Shown in pieces: positions 1 through 9,101 of a stretch of DNA of 64,000 nucleotides. Source of the stretch: Myxococcales bacterium (lineage in GTDB: Bacteria > Myxococcota_A > Polyangia > Haliangiales > Haliangiaceae); the NCBI GenBank assembly GCA_028287135.1, contig JAQBQE010000001.1, positions 1-64,000 on the forward strand, given 5' to 3'. The notes under the pieces are model-generated. The model was not told the origin of the DNA. It worked only from the letters and a program-made list of their open reading frames with translations, and did not search any database. Both the position numbers and the translations under genes were made by a program. Each line of letters starts with the position of its first letter. The stretch's first letter is position 1.

Positions 1-147
1 CGTGTTCAGCCGAACCGGCGAAACGCGAGGGGGTCTGGATGCGCAGCAGCCAGAACCCCGAGCAGCGTACGTGCCGTGGGCCCATCCACCCATCCGGCTA
101 CGAACAGCGTACGCGCACCCCATCCGCAGCGGATCGTCGACGTGGAC

Positions 148-161
148 GTACGTGCACGTAC
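148..161. promoter_or_regulatory. 14-bp perfect palindrome in the gap before the DAO gene
   Basis: GTACGTGCACGTAC reads identically on both strands. It lies in the roughly 200-base non-coding left edge of the window, downstream of the minus-strand oxidase gene. Two further CGTACG hexamers occur nearby at 66-71 and 108-113. It could be an operator for a gene to the left of the window or simply local sequence bias. No gene was found in bases 1-197. Confidence 0.3.
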
Positions 162-197
162 ACGACGACGGAACCCGCTAACTGACCAGCATTCGCG

Positions 198-1118
198 CTA
201 GGGCGCCGTGACCATGGCCGCGACCTCTTCCGCGCAGCCGCGGCACATCGTGAAGCCTGCGCCGCCATGACCGTAGTTGTGGATGATCCGGCCCTCTCGC
301 TCGAGCCGGACCTCGAGGCGATACGGCCGCAGCCCGACACGCTCGGTGCGCACGCGGCCGACGGCGAGCCCGAGCGAGCGCGCCTGATCGAGGATCCGCG
401 CCGTGATCTCCGGGTTGATCTCCGCGGGCGCGCCGGGCGGCCACGGCAACGAGCACCCACCGAGCACGAGCTCGTCGCGGCGCGGGATCACGTAGAAGAT
501 CGAATCGGCGTTGCGGTGATCGGTGATCGAGACCGAGAGATCCACCGTTCCCGGATCGGTGATCACGATCTGGCCGAGCAGCGGGTAGATCAGGTCGTCA
601 CCCGCGAGCTCGCGCGCCGCGAGTCCCGTGCAGTTGATCACCGCGTCGCCGGGCTCGGCCGCGAGATCGAACACGGCGCGATGTTCGATCTGTGCGCGGA
701 GCCGTGCTGTGATCCAGCGCAGGAATCGCGCGGGCTCGACGCGCGGAGCGTGAAACTTCCACGCCATGTGGCCGTCGATCACGGGGGCCGGCTCGCGCGT
801 GACCTCGATGTTGGCGGCCCACCACGGAATCGGGGGGTGCAGGCCTTCCTCGGTCGTGATCTCGTACCCGGTCAGCAGGTCGATGCCGGCCTCCGGATCG
901 TGCGCGAGCTGCTCGAGCCAGGTCCGGGTGTGTGAGGACCAGGCGGCGACCTTGGCCGGTGGTCCCGCTCGATACGGGAACCACACCGCGCCCGCCACGG
1001 CCGACGTCGTCTGCGGCCCGTTGCCCGCGGCGACGATCCGGACGGTGTGGCCCTGCTCCTCGAGCGTGAGCGCGGTGGTCAGCCCGATGATGCCCGCGCC
1101 GACAACGGTGATCTGCAC
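198..1118 (-). CDS. D-amino-acid oxidase-like FAD-dependent oxidoreductase
   Basis: 306 residues, the usual size for the DAO family. The N-terminus carries a Rossmann FAD-binding motif (VVGAGIIGL, residues 4-12) followed by an acidic region. The C-terminus has the family signature GLRPYR (about 262-267) and HNYGHGGAG (about 280-288), which in D-amino-acid and D-aspartate oxidases contacts flavin and substrate carboxylate. These enzymes oxidatively deaminate D-amino acids to 2-oxo acids with release of ammonia and H2O2. No signal peptide is visible, so it is probably cytoplasmic. The usual tail after GHGG is replaced by FTMCRGCAEE, so substrate range cannot be assigned. It is transcribed divergently from the TSUP permease with about 56 bases between starts, a likely shared promoter region. 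Confidence 0.88.
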   Translation of the reverse strand: MQITVVGAGIIGLTTALTLEEQGHTVRIVAAGNGPQTTSAVAGAVWFPYRAGPPAKVAAWSSHTRTWLEQLAHDPEAGIDLLTGYEITTEEGLHPPIPWWAANIEVTREPAPVIDGHMAWKFHAPRVEPARFLRWITARLRAQIEHRAVFDLAAEPGDAVINCTGLAARELAGDDLIYPLLGQIVITDPGTVDLSVSITDHRNADSIFYVIPRRDELVLGGCSLPWPPGAPAEINPEITARILDQARSLGLAVGRVRTERVGLRPYRLEVRLEREGRIIHNYGHGGAGFTMCRGCAEEVAAMVTAP

Positions 1119-1174
1119 TCACAGAGCATAGCGAGGACCTACGCCCGCGACGAATTAACGGTACGGTCGCCGCC

Positions 1175-1921
1175 GTGGACCCGCTGGTCATCGCGCTGCT
1201 GACGGTGACCGCACTGCTCGCTGGCACCGTCGACGCGATCGCCGGCGGCGGTGGACTGATCACGCTGCCCGCACTGCTGACGGCGGGCCTGCCGCCCCAC
1301 GTGGCGCTCGGCACGAACAAGGGTCAGAGCGTGTGGGGCTCGGGGGCGGCGCTGGTCGCGTTCTGGCGGGCGGGTCGCGTCGACGGCCGGCAAGCCGGAT
1401 TCACGTTCCCGCTCGGCTTTCTCGGATCGCTCGCCGGCGCGCAGCTCGTGCTCCTGATCTCGAAGGATGCACTGCGCCCGATCGTGATCGTCCTGTTGAT
1501 CGGTGCCGCTGTGCTGCTCGTGGTGCGAAAGCCGAGCGGCGAGGGCGACGACACCGAGGGCCGGCCGTGGATCGCCGCGGCGCTCGCGCTCGGCATCGGC
1601 GCCTACGACGGATTCTTTGGCCCGGGCACCGGAACGTTCCTGATCGTCGGATTCGTTGCGCTGTGCGGGCGAAGCCTCGTGCGCGCGACCGCCGACGCGA
1701 AGGTCGTCAACTTCGCGTCGAACCTGGCGGCGCTCGCAGCGTTCACGCACAACGGCAGCGTGATGTGGGAGGTCGCGTTGCCGATGGCCGTGGGGCAGCT
1801 GTTCGGCGGTCTCATCGGTGCACGGCTCGCGATCAAGGGCGGCGCTCGCCTGATCCGCGCGATGGTGCTGATCGTCTCCGGCGCGCTCGTGATCAAGCTC
1901 GGCTACCACCTGATCAGGTGA
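1175..1921 (+). CDS. TSUP family (TauE/SafE) membrane permease
   Basis: 248 residues, nearly all hydrophobic, with the two-half arrangement of TauE/SafE proteins. The first half carries the AGTVDAIAGGGGLITLPALL signature near residues 11-30. The second half repeats it as YDGFFGPGTGTFLIVGFVAL around residues 145-165. About eight membrane helices are expected. Known members export or import small organosulfur or organic anions such as sulfite, sulfoacetate or 2-oxo acids. The substrate here is unknown. The start is GTG because no ATG precedes the first helix. The last 8 bases overlap the convergent lipA gene. Confidence 0.88.
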   Translation: MDPLVIALLTVTALLAGTVDAIAGGGGLITLPALLTAGLPPHVALGTNKGQSVWGSGAALVAFWRAGRVDGRQAGFTFPLGFLGSLAGAQLVLLISKDALRPIVIVLLIGAAVLLVVRKPSGEGDDTEGRPWIAAALALGIGAYDGFFGPGTGTFLIVGFVALCGRSLVRATADAKVVNFASNLAALAAFTHNGSVMWEVALPMAVGQLFGGLIGARLAIKGGARLIRAMVLIVSGALVIKLGYHLIR

Positions 1922-2879
1922 CGGGCGCGAGACCCTTGGCCGCTCGCAGGTCGCGAACGAGCTGCGCCTGACCATCGGCGTGATAGCTCGAGCGCACCAG
2001 CGGACCGGCGACGACATGCGTGATCCCGAGCGAGCGCGCGAAGGTCTCGAGCTCGGCGAACTCCGTCGGATGCACGTAGCGCTCGATCGGCAGGTGCTGC
2101 TTGCTGGGTGCGAGGTACTGGCCGAGCGTCACGATGTCGACGCCGAGATTGGCGACATCGCGCAGGACGTCCTCGACCTCCTCGCGAGTCTCACCGAGGC
2201 CGAGCATCAATCCGGTCTTGGTGACCGCGTCGCGCTTGCGGGCGTGCTCGAGGATCTTGTAGCTGCGCGGATAGCTCGCCTGCACCCGGACCTGGCGCGA
2301 AAGCCGCGGCACGGTCTCGAGGTTGTGGGCAAACACGTCCGGGTCGGCGTCGAGCACGATGTCGACGAGCTCGGTCTTTCCCTTGAAGTCACCGGCGAGG
2401 ATCTCGAGCGTCATGCCGGGGCACGCGTCCTTGACCCGGCGGATCGTCTCGGCCCAGTGCGCGGCACCGAAGTCGGCGAGGTCATCGCGGTCGACGCACG
2501 TGATCACCGTGTGCTCGAGCGAGAGCCGGCCCAGCATCTCGGCGACCCGGCGCGGCTCGTCCGGATCCGCGGGGAGCGGGCGCCCGGTGGTGACATCGCA
2601 GAACCGGCACGACCGGGTGCAGATATCGCCGAGGATCATGATCGTCAGCGCGCGGCGGGTCCAGCACTCGCCGATGTTCGGGCAGCTCGCGCTCTCGCAC
2701 ACGGTGTGGAGCTGGAGCTCCTTCACCATCGCGCGCAGCTCGAAGAACGCGGGCTTGGTCGGCAGCGTGGCGCGGATCCACTCGGGATGGCGGCGCCGGG
2801 TCGCCGGAGGCTCGGGCGCGACGGGGGCCTGACCCACGACCGGCAGGTGCACGCGCGTCTCGGACATCCCCGGATCCAT
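1914..2879 (-). CDS. lipA: Lipoyl synthase (radical SAM)
   Basis: 321 residues, a normal LipA length. It carries both diagnostic iron-sulfur motifs. CESASCPNIGEC (C61, C66, C72) binds the sacrificial auxiliary 4Fe-4S cluster, and CTRSCRFC (C87, C91, C94) binds the radical SAM cluster. The C-terminal RSSYHA (about 296-301) supplies the serine ligand of the auxiliary cluster. The enzyme inserts two sulfur atoms into protein-bound octanoyl groups. Its targets are probably the lipoyl lysines of the pyruvate dehydrogenase E2 just downstream and the SucB at 23.2 kb. The N-terminus could start at MDPGM or at MSET four codons later. No lipB octanoyltransferase gene is seen in the window. It converges on the permease with an 8-base overlap. 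Confidence 0.97.
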   Translation of the reverse strand: MDPGMSETRVHLPVVGQAPVAPEPPATRRRHPEWIRATLPTKPAFFELRAMVKELQLHTVCESASCPNIGECWTRRALTIMILGDICTRSCRFCDVTTGRPLPADPDEPRRVAEMLGRLSLEHTVITCVDRDDLADFGAAHWAETIRRVKDACPGMTLEILAGDFKGKTELVDIVLDADPDVFAHNLETVPRLSRQVRVQASYPRSYKILEHARKRDAVTKTGLMLGLGETREEVEDVLRDVANLGVDIVTLGQYLAPSKQHLPIERYVHPTEFAELETFARSLGITHVVAGPLVRSSYHADGQAQLVRDLRAAKGLAPVT

Positions 2880-3008
2880 ACTCCACGCGGCCAGGGAAGG
2901 CGAGCGCCGTGTCCGCGGTGCGCGCTACACACGTGAGATCCTGCTCCCGACCGGCAGTTCCGTCGTGCGGCACGCAGCGCGTGTGCCCAAGGTCGCGAGG
3001 AGGTCCCG

Positions 3009-3536
3009 ATGAAGCGCGCTGTCCTGTTGGTCCCGCTAGCGGTCGCGATCGCTGCTGCCGAGGGATTGCCCGAGATGCGCATGACGCCGACTGAGATCGT
3101 CTCGCGCGAAGTGCTGGTGGTGGAGACCTCCCGCGATCCAGCGGGAACGTCGGGTGTCACCGGCATGCATTCCACCGTGATCGCGGGCGATCCGTCGAAG
3201 CCCGGCTACTACGCGATCCTGCTGTTCGTGCCTCGCAATTCGAGGATCGAAGCGCACTCGCATCCCGACGACCGGATCGCGACGGTCGTGTCGGGCATGT
3301 GGAGCTTTGGCTATGGAAAGAAGTTCGATCCGAAGGTTCTCGTCGAGCTCCCACCGGGGAGCGTCTACACCGAGCCCGCGGGTCGCGACCACTTCGCACA
3401 GACCGGCAACGAGCATGTCGTCATCCAGATCTCGGGCGTCGGCCCGTCGGGGACGCGCTACGTCGATCCCGCGCTCGATCCGTCGCGCCCGAACAAGTCG
3501 GCCACGGCAGCGCCGGTCCGGCGACCGCGGCGGTGA
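3009..3536 (+). CDS. Exported cupin-domain protein
   Basis: 175 residues with an N-terminal signal peptide (MKRAVLLVPLAVAIAAAEG). The following single cupin barrel has the metal-binding first motif EAHSHPDDRIATVVSG (about residues 78-93) and a second motif with ELPPGSVYTEPAGRDHF (about 114-130), giving candidate His/His/Glu/His ligands. The AGG-rich stretch about 8 bases before the ATG is a good ribosome site. Exported single-domain cupins of this size have mostly unknown substrates; quercetinase-like or ChrR-like roles are possible but unproven. It ends 6 bases from the stop of the convergent lpdA gene. Confidence 0.75.
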   Translation: MKRAVLLVPLAVAIAAAEGLPEMRMTPTEIVSREVLVVETSRDPAGTSGVTGMHSTVIAGDPSKPGYYAILLFVPRNSRIEAHSHPDDRIATVVSGMWSFGYGKKFDPKVLVELPPGSVYTEPAGRDHFAQTGNEHVVIQISGVGPSGTRYVDPALDPSRPNKSATAAPVRRPRR

Positions 3537-3542
3537 CGCGAC

Positions 3543-4988
3543 CTACAGATCGATCGCGTGGCCGAGAGCATCCTCGGTCGCACTCTTGATCGCCTCGGCG
3601 AACGTCGGGTGCGCGTGGATCGTCGCGATCAGGCTCTCGGCGTTGACCTCGGTCGACTTCGCGAGCGTGAGCTCGGCAACGAGGTCGGTGACCGCGGGAC
3701 CGATCATGTGGGCACCGACCAGCGCGCCGGTCTCGGCATGCCACAGCACCTTGACGAACCCGGTCGTCTCGCCTGCAGCGCGCGCCTTCGCGAGCGCGGT
3801 GAACGGGAACTTGCCGACCTTGACCGGGACGTTCTGCTCCTTCGCCTTCTCCTCGGTGAGGCCGACCGAGGCGATCTCCGGAGAGCAGTACGTGCACGCG
3901 GGGATCGCATCGTAGCGAACCGGTTCCGCGTGGACGTTGGCGATCTTCTCGGCGACGAACACGCCTTCGGACGACGCCACGTGCGCGAGCCCGCGGCCGA
4001 TCACGTCGCCGATCGCCCACAGGCCATCACCGCAGCGATTCTCGCTGTCGACCTTGATGTAGCCGCGGTCGAGCTCGACCTTGTGCGCTTCGAGGCCGAG
4101 GTTCTCGGTGTTCGCCGCGACGCCGACCGCGACGAGCAGGATGTCGGCCTCGAGCGTGATCGCGGCCTCGGCCGAGTCGCGCGACGGCGCACCGGGCACG
4201 CCCTTGGGCTCGACCGTCATCACGACCTTGTCCGCGCTCGGCTTCGCCGAGGTCAGCTTGTGATCGAGGAGGAACTTGATCCCGCGCTTGTCGAACGCGC
4301 GCGACAGCTCCTTGCTGATATCCGGATCCTCGTTGGGCACGAGGCGCGGCAGGAACTCGACGATCGTGACCTCGGTGCCGAGCGAGCGATAGAACGATGC
4401 GAACTCGACACCGATCGCGCCGGCGCCGAGGACCACCATCGTCTTTGGCTGGTCGGGCAGGGTCATCGCCTTGCGGTACTCGATGACGCGCTTGCCATCG
4501 ATCTCGATCCCGGGCAGGGACCGCGCGCGGGCGCCGGTCGCCAGGATCACGTTCTTCGTCGAGAGGGTTCGCTTCGCGCCGTCGGCCGTGGTGACCTCGA
4601 TCTGGTGCGGCTTCCATGCACCGGGCCGGGGCAGGAGCTTCGCGGTGCCGGCGATCGAGTCGATCTTGTTCTTCTTGAACAGAAAGCCGATGCCCTTGCT
4701 GACCTTGTCGGCCACGCCGCGGCTGCGCGCGATGATCGCCGGGAAGTCCGCCTTGACCTCGCCGACCGTGATCCCGAAGTCCTTGGCGTGCTTGAACGTG
4801 TCGAACACCTCGGCGGAGCGGAGCAGGGCCTTGGTCGGGATGCAGCCCCAGTTGAGGCAGATGCCCCCGAGGCTCTCGCGCTCGATGCATGCGGTCGATA
4901 GTCCGAGCTGCGCCGCGCGGATCGCCGCGACATAACCGCCCGGGCCCGAGCCGATCACGATGACGTCGTAGATCTTCTCGTCGCTCAC
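3543..4988 (-). CDS. lpdA: Dihydrolipoyl dehydrogenase (E3)
   Basis: 481 residues from the chosen GTG start (VSDEKIYDVIVIG). The longer ORF-track start adds 17 residues that lie inside the E2 gene. With the GTG, the start overlaps the E2 stop as GTGA, typical of translational coupling. Features in order: FAD-binding GSGPGG (13-18), redox-active disulfide GGICLNWGCIPTK (C44, C49), an NAD-binding GAGAIG motif mid-chain, and the C-terminal HAHPTFAEA with the His460/Glu465 catalytic pair. E3 reoxidises dihydrolipoamide on E2 using NAD. It is the last gene of the pdh operon and the only E3 in the window, so it probably also serves the 2-oxoglutarate complex at 20-24 kb. Confidence 0.97.
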   Translation of the reverse strand: MSDEKIYDVIVIGSGPGGYVAAIRAAQLGLSTACIERESLGGICLNWGCIPTKALLRSAEVFDTFKHAKDFGITVGEVKADFPAIIARSRGVADKVSKGIGFLFKKNKIDSIAGTAKLLPRPGAWKPHQIEVTTADGAKRTLSTKNVILATGARARSLPGIEIDGKRVIEYRKAMTLPDQPKTMVVLGAGAIGVEFASFYRSLGTEVTIVEFLPRLVPNEDPDISKELSRAFDKRGIKFLLDHKLTSAKPSADKVVMTVEPKGVPGAPSRDSAEAAITLEADILLVAVGVAANTENLGLEAHKVELDRGYIKVDSENRCGDGLWAIGDVIGRGLAHVASSEGVFVAEKIANVHAEPVRYDAIPACTYCSPEIASVGLTEEKAKEQNVPVKVGKFPFTALAKARAAGETTGFVKVLWHAETGALVGAHMIGPAVTDLVAELTLAKSTEVNAESLIATIHAHPTFAEAIKSATEDALGHAIDL

Positions 4989-6556
4989 AGCGCGAGCGAC
5001 TCCGGCTTCTCGAACAGCTCGCCGAATGCCTGCAGCCACTTCGCGCCGAGCGCGCCGTCGATCACGCGGTGGTCACACGACATCGTCACCGTCAGGCGCT
5101 TGCCGGCGACGATCGCGCCGTCCTTGCCGACCACCGGCTCGTCGACCGTGCCGCCGATCGCGAGGATGCCGCCCTCGGGCGGATTGATGATGGCGGTGAA
5201 CCGCTCGATGCCGAACATGCCGAGGTTCGACACGCTGAACGTCGACCCCGTGATCTCGTGGCCCTTGAGCTGCTTGTTCTTGGCGCGCTCCGCGAGGTCC
5301 TTGACCTCGGCCGCGATCGAACCGATGCCCTTCTGATCGGCATCGCGGATCACCGGCGTGACCAGGCCATCGGGGATCGCGACAGCGACGCCGATGTGGA
5401 CGCGGTGATAGCGCCGGATCGAATCGCCCTGCCAGCTCGCGTTGCACTCCGGCACGCGACGAAGCGCGAGCGCGGCGGCCTTGATGATCAGATCGTTGAC
5501 GCTGACCTTGCCGCGATCACCGAGCAGATCGTTGAGGCGCTGGCGGAACCCGAGCAGCGGCGCCGCGTCGAGCTTCCGCATCAAGTAGAAGTGCGGGACA
5601 TCGCGCTTCGCCTCGGTCAGCCGCGAGGCGATCCGCTTGCGCATGTTCGACGCAGGAACGTCCTCGTAGTCCCCGTCTCCCTCCGGGACGATCTGCCGCG
5701 CGTGGCGGACCGCGATCGCCTGGGTGACCTGGTGGTCGCCCACATCCTCGGCCGCATGCCCCTCGGTCGGCTCGGGCTCGCCGTGGCCGTTGCCCGTTGA
5801 CGGCTGCGCGCCTCCGCCCTCGGCGGCCTGCTTCACATCGCGCTCGACGATCCGCCCACCCGGACCGGAACCCGTGATCGTCCGCAGATCGATCCCGAGA
5901 TCGATCGCCAGCGTCTTCGCGAGCGGCGACGCGAGCAGCTTACCCGGCGCTGCCTGCGCGGCAGGTCGCTGCTGCGGCGTCGGGGTTCCCGCCCGCGGGA
6001 TCGGTCCTTTGCCCTGCGCCGCCCGCTGCTCGCTCGAGACCGCGTTCTTCTGCGCTGCCGGCGCATTCGCCGAATCCTCGACACCCATCTGCGGAGGCGC
6101 GCCGGCGCTCGCGGTCGTCGCCTTGGCTCCGCCATTGCCATTGCCATTGCCGGTTGCCTGTTGCCTGGTGCCTGGTACCTGTTTCTGAGTCGCCGGGGCA
6201 GGGGCCGCTTTACCGGAAGGGGCAGGAGCGGCGGCAGGCGCTGGCCCAGGAGCGGCGGCAGCCGAAGCGCCACCACCACCACCAGCGGCCGACGCCACCA
6301 GCGAGGCAATGTCCTCCCCCGCCTTCCCGATGATCGCCACCGGCGCCCCGAGCTTGACGGTGTCTCCCTCCTTCACCAGGAACTTGAGCAGCACGCCCTC
6401 GTCCTCGACGTTGAAGTCCATGTTCGCCTTGTCGGTCTCGACCTCGGCGATCAGGTCACCGGGCGACACCTTGTCGCCCTCCTTCTTGGTCCAGCGAACG
6501 AGGACGCCTTCCTCCATCGTCGGAGACAGCTTCGGCAAACCGAGGATCTGAGCCAT
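4985..6556 (-). CDS. pdhC: Pyruvate dehydrogenase E2, dihydrolipoamide acetyltransferase
   Basis: 523 residues. One lipoyl domain occupies residues 1-78 with the modified lysine in ETDKA (K43). A long Ala/Pro/Gly/Gln linker follows (about 80-205) with NGNGNGG repeats. The peripheral-subunit-binding domain (about 207-243, LASPLAKTLAIDLGIDL and GGRIVERDV) docks E1 or E3. The catalytic acetyltransferase domain ends in CDHRVIDGA with His496 and Asp500. It transfers acetyl from lipoamide to CoA and forms the core of the complex. It lies 12 bases after pdhB and overlaps lpdA by 4 bases. The second MPNIP-like opening (GLPKLSPTMEEG) is typical of PDH rather than 2-oxoglutarate E2. Confidence 0.96.
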   Translation of the reverse strand: MAQILGLPKLSPTMEEGVLVRWTKKEGDKVSPGDLIAEVETDKANMDFNVEDEGVLLKFLVKEGDTVKLGAPVAIIGKAGEDIASLVASAAGGGGGASAAAAPGPAPAAAPAPSGKAAPAPATQKQVPGTRQQATGNGNGNGGAKATTASAGAPPQMGVEDSANAPAAQKNAVSSEQRAAQGKGPIPRAGTPTPQQRPAAQAAPGKLLASPLAKTLAIDLGIDLRTITGSGPGGRIVERDVKQAAEGGGAQPSTGNGHGEPEPTEGHAAEDVGDHQVTQAIAVRHARQIVPEGDGDYEDVPASNMRKRIASRLTEAKRDVPHFYLMRKLDAAPLLGFRQRLNDLLGDRGKVSVNDLIIKAAALALRRVPECNASWQGDSIRRYHRVHIGVAVAIPDGLVTPVIRDADQKGIGSIAAEVKDLAERAKNKQLKGHEITGSTFSVSNLGMFGIERFTAIINPPEGGILAIGGTVDEPVVGKDGAIVAGKRLTVTMSCDHRVIDGALGAKWLQAFGELFEKPESLAL

Positions 6557-6568
6557 GAGAAGGGACCC

Positions 6569-7561
6569 CTATTCGAGATACAGAGCGCGACGAACTGCAG
6601 CGACGACGTCCTTCACCTGCGGCTGGACCTCGTCCTCGAGGTTCTTCGCGTACGGCATCGGAACGTCATCGCTGGTGACGCGCTCGATCGGCGCGTCCAG
6701 CGAATCCATGCAGTGCCTCTGCATCTGGTATGCGACCTCGGCACCGAACCCAGCGACCGGCCACCCGATCTCGACGATCACGCAGCGGCCTGTCTTCTTC
6801 ACCGACTCGACGAGCGTGGGGACGTCGAGCGGGCGCAGCGTACGGGGATCGACGACCTCGCACTCGATGCCTTCCTCGGCGAGCACCTTGGCGGCGTCGA
6901 GGCAGGTCCACACCATCTTCGACCACGCGATCAGCGTGATGTCCTTGCCCTCGCGCTTGATGTCAGCGACGCCGATCGGGATCAGGTCGTCCGCGCCGCC
7001 GGTCGGCTCGGGGACTTCCCACGTCGTGTTGTAGAGGGTCTCGCCCTCCATGAACACGACCGGGTTCTCGTCGCGAATCGCGCTCTTCAGCAGGCCCTTG
7101 GCATCGAGCGCCGTCGACGGCATCACGACCTTCAGACCCGGGACGTGAGCGTAGTAGCTCTCGAGTGCCTGGCTGTGCTGCGAGCCGACCTGCACCGCAG
7201 GGCCGCTCGGGCCGCGGAACACGATCGGGATGTTGTACTGCCCGCCGCTCATCTGGAAGATCTTCGCCGCGTTGTTCACGATCTGATCGATCGCGACAAG
7301 CGAGAAGTTGAACGTCATGAACTCGATGATCGGGCGCAGCCCGACCATCGCTGCGCCCACGCCGATGCCTGCAAAGCCCATCTCCGCGATCGGCGCGTCG
7401 ACGATCCGGCGCTCGCTGAACCGCTGAAGCAGACCCTGCGTCACCTTGTAGGCGCCGTTGTAGTGACCGACCTCTTCGCCCATGACGAAGACGTTTGGAT
7501 CGCGATCCATCTCCTCGCGCATCGCCTGGTTCAAGGCTTCGCGATAGCTGATGACGGCCAT
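6569..7561 (-). CDS. pdhB: Pyruvate dehydrogenase E1 component, beta subunit
   Basis: 330 residues, matching the usual length of E1-beta in alpha2beta2 type complexes. Recognisable blocks include the N-terminal MGEEVGHYNGAYKVTQGL (about 28-45), RIVDAPIAEMGFAGIGVGAA (about 53-72), the conserved QHSQ (about 129-132) and HVPGLKVVMPS. The C-terminal transketolase domain carries DPRTLRPLD. With E1-alpha it binds thiamine diphosphate and decarboxylates pyruvate, passing the acetyl group to lipoyl-E2. It starts 4 bases after the E1-alpha stop, so the two subunits are probably coupled translationally. The substrate could in principle be a branched-chain oxoacid, but linkage to a PDH-like E2 favours pyruvate. 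Confidence 0.95.
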   Translation of the reverse strand: MAVISYREALNQAMREEMDRDPNVFVMGEEVGHYNGAYKVTQGLLQRFSERRIVDAPIAEMGFAGIGVGAAMVGLRPIIEFMTFNFSLVAIDQIVNNAAKIFQMSGGQYNIPIVFRGPSGPAVQVGSQHSQALESYYAHVPGLKVVMPSTALDAKGLLKSAIRDENPVVFMEGETLYNTTWEVPEPTGGADDLIPIGVADIKREGKDITLIAWSKMVWTCLDAAKVLAEEGIECEVVDPRTLRPLDVPTLVESVKKTGRCVIVEIGWPVAGFGAEVAYQMQRHCMDSLDAPIERVTSDDVPMPYAKNLEDEVQPQVKDVVAAVRRALYLE

Positions 7562-7565
7562 CGTC

Positions 7566-8570
<1,005 letters not shown>

Positions 8571-8661
8571 GGAGGCGGTCACCACGCCGCGGACTCTACC
8601 CATGGAGAGCCCCGGACGCTACGACCGCAGGCGCCCATAACGTCGCCGCGGACCTGAAGAA

Positions 8662-9072
8662 TCAGCGCAGATCGATCATGACGCTGTTGGTCGAACCGAT
8701 CGAACGGATCTCGGAGGCAAATCCGCCCTCGGTACCCAGCTCGACCTGCCCGAACCGGTCGGGGAGCTTGTCGATCGAGAACTGACCCAGCTTGCACGGG
8801 ACGGGCGTGAACCCGAGCGTGTCTCCCTGGTCGCGGCCGAGAAAGTTGATGAACAGATCAGGGTGGCTCGCGCACGTCGTCGCGTTCGCCTCGGCGCCCT
8901 GGACCGTCCAGGTCGTGACCACGGCGCGGACCGCCGAGCTTTCGGCGCACATGCTGTCCCGCGCGCAGACCTCGCCGGTCCCGCACGAAGAATCCGTGGT
9001 GCACTCGCTGCCGCCGCTGGTCGGGCATCCGGCCAGGCTGAAGAGAGCTGCCGCGATCAAAGCTGGGCGCAT
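8662..9072 (-). CDS. Small cysteine-containing lipoprotein, function unknown
   Basis: 136 residues. The start gives MRPALIAAALFSLAGC, a lipoprotein signal with lipobox LAGC at residue 16. After the lipid site comes a short cysteine cluster (ECTTDSSCGTGEVC), a pattern common in exported proteins of Myxococcota. The rest (TTWTVQGAEANATTCASHPDLFINF) looks like a small extracellular beta domain often annotated only as hypothetical. The ORF track merges it into a longer frame reading through from the upstream gene, which I reject because the signal peptide defines a clean start. Its start is 29 bases from the stop of the PHP-domain gene on the same strand. Confidence 0.72.
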   Translation of the reverse strand: MRPALIAAALFSLAGCPTSGGSECTTDSSCGTGEVCARDSMCAESSAVRAVVTTWTVQGAEANATTCASHPDLFINFLGRDQGDTLGFTPVPCKLGQFSIDKLPDRFGQVELGTEGGFASEIRSIGSTNSVMIDLR

Positions 9073-9101
9073 CGAGCCCGAAGCGTAGCGCCTGTTCCCG
9101 C

